Of a DNA stretch of 20,884 bases, positions 15,565 through 20,884 are shown one piece after another. This DNA comes from Flavobacterium sp. (lineage in GTDB: Bacteria > Bacteroidota > Bacteroidia > Flavobacteriales > Flavobacteriaceae), in assembly GCA_004296145.1 (NCBI GenBank), contig SEBM01000010.1:1-20884 (forward strand), in the 5' to 3' direction. Both the position numbers and the translations under genes were made by a program. The notes under the pieces are model-generated. The model was not told the DNA's origin. It saw nothing but the letters and a program-made list of their open reading frames with translations, and searched no databases. Position 1 is the first letter of the stretch. Every line of letters starts with the position of its first letter.

Positions 15565-16269
15565 ATGAATAAAAAAATTCAACTTCAGGATTTAGGAAGT
15601 AAAGATTACAAATCGACCTGGGAATATCAGGAAGAACTTTTTAAGGATATTGTCGATTTAAAAATAAAAAACAGAAGAGAAGAACTCGATTTACCAACTC
15701 CAAATTATTTGCTTTTTGTAGAACATCCGCATGTGTACACTTTGGGAAAAAGCGGCGATCTTGAAAACCTGCTGTTAAACGAAAGGCAGTTAGAAGCCAA
15801 AGGAGCAACTTTTTATAAAATCAATCGTGGCGGAGATATCACGTACCACGGACCCGGACAAATTGTTGGTTATCCGATTTTGGATTTAGAAAACTTCTTT
15901 ACCGACATTCATAAATATTTGCGTTTTCTGGAAGAATCAATTATTCTAACTCTGGCAGAATATGGTTTAAAATGCGGTCGAAGCGATGGAGAAACCGGTG
16001 TCTGGTTAGATGTTGGAACTCCGTTTGCACGAAAAATTTGTGCTTTGGGCGTACGTGCCTCGCGCTGGGTTACCATGCACGGATTTGCCTTAAATGTAAA
16101 TGTAGATTTAGGTTATTTTGATAATATTATTCCGTGTGGAATTCGCGGAAAAGGCGTTACTTCTCTAAACGTTGAACTTGGCGTAGAAAAAGTAGACGAA
16201 GAAGAAGTAAAAGCTAAGATTATTAAGCATCTGACGGAATTGTTTGAAGCAGAATTTGTTTCAAAATAA
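15565..16269 (+). CDS. lipB: Lipoyl(octanoyl) transferase
   Basis: The protein has 234 residues, the usual LipB length. It moves the octanoyl group from acyl-carrier protein to the lipoyl domains of 2-oxoacid dehydrogenases and the glycine cleavage system in the cytoplasm. The family signature RGGDITYHGPGQ is at 88-99. The active-site Cys191 is in NIIPCGI and the catalytic Lys157 in ARKICALGVR. The VEHPHVYTLGKSG segment (52-64) is typical. No lipA gene is in the window. The AraC-type gene starts 21 nt downstream with no terminator between, so it is probably in the same transcript. Confidence 0.97.
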   Translation: MNKKIQLQDLGSKDYKSTWEYQEELFKDIVDLKIKNRREELDLPTPNYLLFVEHPHVYTLGKSGDLENLLLNERQLEAKGATFYKINRGGDITYHGPGQIVGYPILDLENFFTDIHKYLRFLEESIILTLAEYGLKCGRSDGETGVWLDVGTPFARKICALGVRASRWVTMHGFALNVNVDLGYFDNIIPCGIRGKGVTSLNVELGVEKVDEEEVKAKIIKHLTELFEAEFVSK

Positions 16270-16290
16270 TTAATTTTATAAAAAAATAGG

Positions 16291-17106
16291 ATGAAAAATT
16301 CTGAAGAAAATAACAATTACAGAATTGCTGTTCCTTCAGAATTTGAATCTGTTTTTTCTCATTTTTATTTTGCTGAAAATAAAACAGACACTGCCATCAC
16401 AAAAACCTTATTGCCCAGTTTTCAGACCATTCTGGTTTTTAATTTCGGGACAAAAGGATATTTAAAATCACAAAACAATACTATTTTAGAAGCTGAAAAA
16501 TGTCTTGTTTTAGGACCAATAAAACAAGCTTTTGATTATACATTAGAACCAAATTCAGAAATTCTGGTGGCTAATTTTAAAGAAGATGCTTTCTATCGTT
16601 TTTTTGGAAATGCACTTTTAACACATTCACTTCCAATTCATCCCGATGTTTTAATTGCAGAAAATTGTTTTGCCAATTTATGGGAAGAATTAAAAATTAT
16701 TCCCGACAACAAACAACGTGTCGATTTTATATTAGAGTTCTGCAGGCCTTATTTGAAAGAACAAAATGCACTTACGACGCTTTTGGCCGATTTTAAAAAC
16801 GAATCTTTAAATCCGATTAAAGCAATCGCCTCCCAAACCAATCAGACAGAACGTAACATTCAGCTCAATCAAAAAAAGTTTTTTGGTTATACTATAAAGG
16901 AAGTGACGAGATACGAGCGTTTTTTAAAAGCTGTTAATCAAATACAGGAAAACATTCAGAAAGCTGAAAAAACAGACTGGCTGCAAATTGTAGACGGCTG
17001 TGGTTATTATGACCAAAGTCAGCTTATTCATGATTTTAAATATTATATGAATTTGTCGCCAACAAAATTCCTGAAATTTCAACAAGATATTTGTACCGCT
17101 AAATAA
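16291..17106 (+). CDS. AraC-family transcriptional regulator
   Basis: The protein has 271 residues. The N-terminal part (about 10-150) looks like a cupin-type or DUF6597-like sensor domain (LLPSFQTILVFNFG; LVLGPIKQAFDYTLEP). The C-terminal part is an AraC double helix-turn-helix. The first HTH is weakly conserved (NPIKAIASQTNQTERNIQLNQKKFFG, about 172-197), while the second is typical (GYYDQSQLIHDFKYYMNLSPTKF, about 237-259). It lies just downstream of lipB and is probably expressed from the same promoter. The ligand and targets are unknown. The plus-strand neighbour at 17140 is another AraC-type regulator, but the two N-terminal halves do not resemble each other. Confidence 0.85.
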   Translation: MKNSEENNNYRIAVPSEFESVFSHFYFAENKTDTAITKTLLPSFQTILVFNFGTKGYLKSQNNTILEAEKCLVLGPIKQAFDYTLEPNSEILVANFKEDAFYRFFGNALLTHSLPIHPDVLIAENCFANLWEELKIIPDNKQRVDFILEFCRPYLKEQNALTTLLADFKNESLNPIKAIASQTNQTERNIQLNQKKFFGYTIKEVTRYERFLKAVNQIQENIQKAEKTDWLQIVDGCGYYDQSQLIHDFKYYMNLSPTKFLKFQQDICTAK

Positions 17107-17107
17107 A

Positions 17108-17135
17108 TTGGGTTTGTTTGAATTTTGTAACTTTG
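17108..17135 (+). promoter_or_regulatory. -33/-7 promoter immediately before the second AraC gene
   Basis: TTG (17108-17110), 17 nt, then TAACTTTG (17128-17135), matching the Bacteroidota TTG-N(17-23)-TAnnTTTG layout. The motif ends only 4 nt before the ATG at 17140, so the transcript would start at or beside the start codon. Confidence 0.55.
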
Positions 17136-17139
17136 CAAA

Positions 17140-18039
17140 ATGGAAAAGACAGAAAGTATAGAAGATTTTTACCGTTCAAAACTCAATTTTATGCCCGATA
17201 ACCTTAAAAAAGAAATCGGACATTTTAATGTTTTTGAGCTGGATGATTTTATGGGCTGCAGCGCAAAACCTATTCCGTACAGTCGAAAAGATTATTTTAA
17301 GATCAGTTTGATTATTGGTAAGAACAGAGTGCATTATGCTGATAAAATTGTAGAGATCGAAGAGCAGGTTTTGTTCTTTGCTAACCCTCAGATTCCTTAT
17401 AACTGGGAACAACTCGAAGAACATCAAACCGGTTTTTTCTGCGTTTTTACCGAAGCTTTCTTTCATCAGTTTGGCAATTTAAAAGAATATCCTGTTTTTA
17501 AACCAAACGGAAATTTTATCTATGCTATAAATAAAGAACAAACAGAAAAAATAAAGCTGATTTACAAGCAGATGATGGAAGAAATTAATTCTGATTATGC
17601 TTATAAATATGATGTTTTGCGTAACCTTGTTTTCGAATTGATTCACAGCGCAATGAAAATGCAGCCGGCAAATTTGTCGGTAAATCAGCATTCAAATGCC
17701 TCAAACAGGATTTCTTCTTTGTTTCTCGAATTGTTAGAAAGACAATTTCCTATTGAGAATTCAAGACAGCGTTTTACCCTGCGTTCAGCAGCTGATTTTG
17801 CCAATCAGTTAACTATTCATGTCAATCATTTAAACAGGGCTTTAAAAGAAACCACTCAAAAAACAACTTCAGAAGTGATTGCAGAACGTCTTTTGCAGGA
17901 AGCAAAAATCCTTTTAAAACACACTGACTGGAATATCTCTGAGATTGCTTATAGTTTAGGATTTGAAGAACCGACACACTTTAATAATTTCTTCAAGAAA
18001 AATATTCAGCTTACACCAAGACAATTCAGAACTGTTTGA
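17140..18039 (+). CDS. AraC-family transcriptional regulator (cupin sensor)
   Basis: The protein has 299 residues. The N-terminal cupin-like domain (about 40-110) includes the strand pattern KDYFKISLIIGKNRVHY and FFANPQIPYNWE. The AraC DNA-binding domain is at about 200-299, with NHLNRALKETTQKTTSEVI in the first HTH and ISEIAYSLGFEEPTHFNNFFKK in the second, ending LTPRQFRTV. In many Flavobacteria, regulators of this type sit beside a short-chain dehydrogenase and control it; that gene starts 86 nt downstream here. The promoter implies a leaderless mRNA. Met18 is a possible alternative start, but the protein begins plausibly at Met1. Confidence 0.9.
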   Translation: MEKTESIEDFYRSKLNFMPDNLKKEIGHFNVFELDDFMGCSAKPIPYSRKDYFKISLIIGKNRVHYADKIVEIEEQVLFFANPQIPYNWEQLEEHQTGFFCVFTEAFFHQFGNLKEYPVFKPNGNFIYAINKEQTEKIKLIYKQMMEEINSDYAYKYDVLRNLVFELIHSAMKMQPANLSVNQHSNASNRISSLFLELLERQFPIENSRQRFTLRSAADFANQLTIHVNHLNRALKETTQKTTSEVIAERLLQEAKILLKHTDWNISEIAYSLGFEEPTHFNNFFKKNIQLTPRQFRTV

Positions 18040-18091
18040 TTTTTGTAATTAAACGTTTGAATTTCGTTATCACGAGCCTCTGCTTCTGACC

Positions 18092-18099
18092 TAATTTTG
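18092..18099 (+). promoter_or_regulatory. Bacteroidota -7 motif before the dehydrogenase
   Basis: TAATTTTG fits TAnnTTTG and ends 26 nt before the ATG at 18126. No TTG at the usual distance is visible. A regulator-dependent promoter lacking a good -33 box would fit control by the neighbouring AraC protein. Confidence 0.45.
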
Positions 18100-18125
18100 C
18101 CTTGTAATTAAAACAACAATAAATT

Positions 18126-18965
18126 ATGGAAACTAAAAAAGTATGGTTTGTAACGGGAGCCTCAAAAGGTTTGGGGTTAATCTTAACTCAAAAATTATTG
18201 GCAAACGGTTATAGCGTTGCCGCAACTTCAAGAGATATAAAATCATTAATCAAAGAAGTTGGCGAAACATCTGAACATTTTTTGCCTTTAGAAGTAGATC
18301 TTGTAACAGAAAGCAGCGTTAAAGATGCGGTTGCTAAAACAATCAGTCATTTTAAAACGATTGATGTTGTAGTAAACAATGCCGGTTACGGTCAGGTAGG
18401 AACTCTTGAAGAACTTTCTGATGAAGAATCAAGACGAAATTTTGATATCAATGTATTTGGTTTATTGAATGTTATTCGCAACACAATGCCAGAATTCAGG
18501 GCAAAAAAATCGGGACACATTTTTAATATTTCTTCGATTGGAGGATATCACGGAGGTTTTCCGGGTTGGGGAATTTATTGTTCGACCAAATTTGCTGTTG
18601 CAGGTCTTACAGAAGGTTTAAGAGCCGAAGCAAAAGCTTTTGATGTCAATGTGACTTTGGTTTATCCGGGGTATTTCAGAACAAGTTTCTTAACCGGAGA
18701 TTCTATGGGATTGCCAAAAAATCCAATTGCAGATTACGAAGATGCTCGCCAGTCTGTCATTGCACATCAAAATGAAATCAACGGAAATCAACCCGGAGAT
18801 CCTGAAAAAGCGGTTGAAGCTTTGATTCAGATCAGTAATGAAAAAAATCCGCCTTTGCACTTATTCTTAGGAGAAGATGCTTATAATATGGCAAATGCAA
18901 AAATTGAAGAAGTAGAAGCTGATTTAGAAAAATGGAAATCAGTAACCGTATCAACTGCTTTCTAA
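18126..18965 (+). CDS. Short-chain dehydrogenase/reductase (SDR)
   Basis: The protein has 279 residues and is a classical SDR using NAD(P)H. Visible motifs are the coenzyme-binding TGASKGLG (10-17), acidic VDLVTE near 57-62, NNAG (84-87), a catalytic Ser at 136 or 137 in ISSIGG, and YCSTK (Tyr151, Lys155). SR after the second strand (TSRD, 34-37) suggests NADPH preference. The C-terminal part (IADYEDARQSV and the EKAVEALIQI helix) matches the group of SDRs found beside AraC regulators in Bacteroidota. The substrate is unknown. It has its own -7 motif and is followed by a strong terminator, so it is a single-gene unit. Confidence 0.93.
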   Translation: METKKVWFVTGASKGLGLILTQKLLANGYSVAATSRDIKSLIKEVGETSEHFLPLEVDLVTESSVKDAVAKTISHFKTIDVVVNNAGYGQVGTLEELSDEESRRNFDINVFGLLNVIRNTMPEFRAKKSGHIFNISSIGGYHGGFPGWGIYCSTKFAVAGLTEGLRAEAKAFDVNVTLVYPGYFRTSFLTGDSMGLPKNPIADYEDARQSVIAHQNEINGNQPGDPEKAVEALIQISNEKNPPLHLFLGEDAYNMANAKIEEVEADLEKWKSVTVSTAF

Positions 18966-18985
18966 TTAAAAGTTAGAATTTGTCA

Positions 18986-19018
18986 AAAAAATCCCTGATC
19001 ATTCATCAGGGATTTTTT
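18986..19018 (+). terminator. Strong intrinsic terminator of the SDR gene
   Basis: A perfect 14-bp stem (AAAAAATCCCTGAT/ATCAGGGATTTTTT) with a 5-nt loop begins 20 nt after the stop. The T run continues with GTTTT. Confidence 0.9.
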
Positions 19019-19052
19019 GTTTTAAGGAATTCCGGATTTCGTTTTCTTACAA

Positions 19053-19081
19053 TTGTACCCGGTTTTGTCATTTTACATTTG
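19053..19081 (+). promoter_or_regulatory. -33/-7 promoter of the flavodoxin-fold gene
   Basis: TTG (19053-19055), 18 nt, then TACATTTG (19074-19081). The motif ends 27 nt before the ATG at 19109. Both boxes match the Bacteroidota consensus, which makes this the best promoter in the window. Confidence 0.65.
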
Positions 19082-19108
19082 TCATGTTAATCTTTAAAAC
19101 TGAGAAAC

Positions 19109-19708
19109 ATGAAAAATTTAATCATTTATGCACATCCAAATTCAGGTAGTTTAAACCATTTTTTCAAACAAACAATCCTTGAAAGTCTTGAGGAATCCGG
19201 AGAAGAAGTTGTTGTTCGTGATTTATACGAAATCAATTTTAATCCTGTCTTTTCCTTAAATGATATGAATGGGCAGCGTATGGGAAAAGTGGCGGAAGAA
19301 ATACAAACAGAACAGGATTTTATCACCTGGGCAGACAGAATCATTTTTGTGTACCCAATTTGGTGGACGGGAATGCCGGCCATAATGAAAGGTTATATTG
19401 ACCGTGTTTTTAGTTACGGCTTTGCTTACCGTTACGATCAGGGCGTTCAGAAAGGCTTGTTGACAGGAAAAAAAGCTATTATTGTAAATTCTCACGGAAA
19501 ATCGAATGCAGAATATGAGGCAATCGGAATGGATAAAGCGCTGGCGTTAACTTCTGATACAGGAATTTTTAATTATTGTGGTTTCGAAATTCAAAAGCAT
19601 TTTTATTTTGATAAAGCAGACAGAGCTTCAGATGAAAGTATTGAAGATTGGAAAAATCAACTAACAGCCACTTTTACATTTACTGATAAAGTTTCTGTTG
19701 TAGATTAG
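19109..19708 (+). CDS. NAD(P)H quinone-reductase-like flavodoxin-fold protein
   Basis: The protein has 199 residues and belongs to the Flavodoxin_2 type (NQO1, KefF and MdaB relatives). The phosphate loop of the flavin site is AHPNSGSLN (8-16). The second flavin and quinone site segment is YPIWWTGMPAIMKGYIDRVF near 82-101. IIVNSHGKS is the third flavin-facing strand. Such proteins transfer two electrons from NAD(P)H to quinones or electrophiles in the cytoplasm. It is flanked by the SDR terminator and its own promoter. A KefF-like role is unlikely because no potassium channel gene is present. Confidence 0.92.
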   Translation: MKNLIIYAHPNSGSLNHFFKQTILESLEESGEEVVVRDLYEINFNPVFSLNDMNGQRMGKVAEEIQTEQDFITWADRIIFVYPIWWTGMPAIMKGYIDRVFSYGFAYRYDQGVQKGLLTGKKAIIVNSHGKSNAEYEAIGMDKALALTSDTGIFNYCGFEIQKHFYFDKADRASDESIEDWKNQLTATFTFTDKVSVVD

Positions 19709-19796
19709 AAATTACATGCAGCATATTCCGAAAATGAAAAATAAGTTTTAGATGTAGAGTTAGATTCTCAAAATATCACCATTTTGTACTGTTTTA

Positions 19797-19845
19797 TAAA
19801 TTTGATTTTGTACTTTTAGTAAGAGTTTTAACTAAATCAAATTTA
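19797..19845 (+). promoter_or_regulatory. 12-bp inverted repeat in the leader of the NTF2-like gene
   Basis: TAAATTTGATTT (19797-19808) and AAATCAAATTTA (19834-19845) are perfect complements separated by 25 nt. The right arm ends 8 nt before the ATG at 19853. The left arm also contains TAAATTTG, a -7-like motif, so the site may be a promoter with an operator, or an mRNA hairpin close to the start codon. Confidence 0.4.
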
Positions 19846-19852
19846 ACGACTT

Positions 19853-20704
19853 ATGAGAAAAATCTACTTTATTTGCTTGCTTTTTGTATTCAATAATCTT
19901 CTTGCTCAAAAGAAAGATAAATTATATCCCATTACGGTTTATGAAAAAGTATGGCAGGAAAAAAACAGTGATGCAAGATTAAAACTGATAAAAACAATTT
20001 GGTTGGAAGAAAGCACTTTTGAAGATCCTTCTGCATCGATAAAAGGGACAGCTGCATTTAATAAGGTCATCAATGATTTTTATAAAAAATTCCCTGATGC
20101 AATATTAACGTCCGGACCAAAAGTAGTCAAAGACAATTATGTAAGCTGGGATTGGAAAATTTCTGATGCAAATAATAAAGTTGTCATGGAAGGACGTGAT
20201 TTTGCCAGATTGAACGGAAAAGGGCAGGTAGCAAAAATTATCGGTTTTTGGAATCCTGAAGTTACGCAGCCTCAGCCCGATATTTTAAAAAATCTTGAAA
20301 CGGATAATTATAAAGTGGTGGCACAATATTTTGAAGCTCTTTTTAAAACAAGGGATTTTACAACATTGGCCACTTTGATAGAAGATGGCGCTGTTTATAA
20401 TCAGGCGGAAGGATTGCCTTACGGCGGAAGATATGTAGGCTTTAATGAATGGACAAAAATGTATACAAAGTCGGCTGAATTTTTTGAATTACAAATAGAA
20501 AAAGAACCGGTTTATTTTAGCGATGCCACCAAAAACGAAGTTATTATATACTTTACGATAAACTGCAAGGCAAAGAAATCAGGAAAAAATCTTTCAATGC
20601 CAATTTCGGAACATTTTGATTTAAAAAACGGAAAAATTACTGCCATTCGTCCTTTTTATTTTGATACCAAACAATTTGCAGAATTCTTAAAAAGCAGGAA
20701 GTAA
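19853..20704 (+). CDS. Exported protein with two NTF2/SnoaL-like domains
   Basis: The protein has 283 residues. A signal peptide (1-18, LLA before Gln-Lys) is followed by two alpha+beta-barrel domains. The first, about 24-134, reads WQEKNSDARLKLIKTIW, FEDPSASIKGTAAFN and the strand VSWDWKISD, ending IIGFW. The second, about 152-282, reads YFEALFKTRDFTTLATLIEDGAVY, RYVGFNEWTKMY and ITAIRPFYFD. The family includes small-molecule isomerases and non-catalytic binding proteins, so a function cannot be read off. The mature protein should be periplasmic or secreted. Each half has the usual NTF2 length, which points to a tandem fusion. It is the last gene of the redox-type group, and the first three have no signal peptide. 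Confidence 0.85.
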   Translation: MRKIYFICLLFVFNNLLAQKKDKLYPITVYEKVWQEKNSDARLKLIKTIWLEESTFEDPSASIKGTAAFNKVINDFYKKFPDAILTSGPKVVKDNYVSWDWKISDANNKVVMEGRDFARLNGKGQVAKIIGFWNPEVTQPQPDILKNLETDNYKVVAQYFEALFKTRDFTTLATLIEDGAVYNQAEGLPYGGRYVGFNEWTKMYTKSAEFFELQIEKEPVYFSDATKNEVIIYFTINCKAKKSGKNLSMPISEHFDLKNGKITAIRPFYFDTKQFAEFLKSRK

Positions 20705-20738
20705 TAAATTTATTATGATCTGATTACTGCTTTTTTTG
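20693..20738 (+). terminator. Probable terminator of the NTF2-like gene
   Basis: AGCAG (20693-20697) and TAAT (20702-20705) pair with ATTACTGCT (20723-20731), followed by seven T. The stem is interrupted by a 4-nt bulge and overlaps the stop codon, so it is weaker than the other terminators in the window. Confidence 0.4.
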
Positions 20739-20844
20739 TTATATATTGGTTTGTTTTTTTACAGAAAATTCCCTGTCTTATTAATTTGTTATATTTCTTA
20801 ATTACATAACGTTTCTTGCTATTTTTTTCATTAGTTTTAGGCAT
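20713..20844 (-). CDS. Possible 43-residue, very basic small protein
   Basis: The minus-strand frame runs from ATG at 20844 to TAA at 20713-20715 (43 codons). The product begins MPKTNEKNSKKRYVIKKYN and ends KKAVIRS, with about 13 Lys plus Arg in the first 30 residues and one Cys. There is no membrane segment or signal. A -7 motif, TAAATTTG (20864-20857), lies 12 nt before the ATG. The ORF overlaps the terminator of the convergent NTF2-like gene. Short AT-rich frames of this length arise easily by chance, so treat it as a candidate only. Confidence 0.3.
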   Translation of the reverse strand: MPKTNEKNSKKRYVIKKYNKLIRQGIFCKKTNQYITKKAVIRS

Positions 20845-20884
20845 ATTTTAAAACACCAAATTTAAATTTAATTTACAAGATTTA

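Overview
The window looks like chromosomal DNA of a Bacteroidota bacterium, most likely Flavobacterium or a close relative. It is AT-rich, almost no gene has a Shine-Dalgarno sequence, and many genes have the Bacteroidota -7 promoter motif TAnnTTTG just upstream. Exported proteins often have mature ends starting with Gln, and the lysyl-tRNA synthetase has a C-terminal extension. This assignment is inferred from sequence style; no database was searched. I see no tRNA, rRNA, CRISPR array, transposase or phage gene.

Region 1 (1-1305, minus strand): two tandem paralogues encode small, charged, exported Spy/CpxP-like proteins. The first runs off the left edge and carries two copies of the repeat unit; the second carries one. 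Both are preceded by a matching ECF-sigma-type promoter (AAACyT, 16 nt, TCTAAT), which suggests a shared envelope-stress response. Region 2 (1646-4858, plus): a NarK-type nitrate/nitrite transporter with an unusual periplasmic insertion, a D-lactate dehydrogenase, and a small lipoprotein with a Ca-binding-like loop. Region 3 (4921-11079, minus): lysS, then a membrane-anchored trypsin-like protease followed by a large exported VIT-VWA-TPR-DUF2135 protein. Two identical 33-nt palindromes lie at the 3' ends that bound this block and probably act as terminators.

Region 4 (11080-15559): a repeat-rich spacer is followed by two paralogous lipoproteins (11450-12175 and 14807-15559, plus). Between them, in inverse orientation, lies a two-gene operon: a subclass B3 metallo-beta-lactamase and a DUF1254/DUF1214 lipoprotein. 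The second paralogue lies 5 nt before lipB (lipoate biosynthesis), which is followed closely by an AraC-type regulator.

Region 5 (17140-20704, plus): an AraC regulator, a short-chain dehydrogenase, a flavodoxin-fold quinone-reductase-like protein and an exported protein with two NTF2/SnoaL-like domains. The first three each have their own Bacteroidota-type promoter, and the regulator may be transcribed without a leader. The arrangement suggests a locally controlled redox or electrophile response, but this is inference. At the right edge there may be a 43-residue, very basic minus-strand ORF.

The most interesting candidates are the twin ECF-type promoters on the duplicated Spy-like genes, the periplasmic domain inserted in the NarK transporter, the protease plus VIT/VWA pair, and the lactamase operon set between two paralogous lipoprotein genes.
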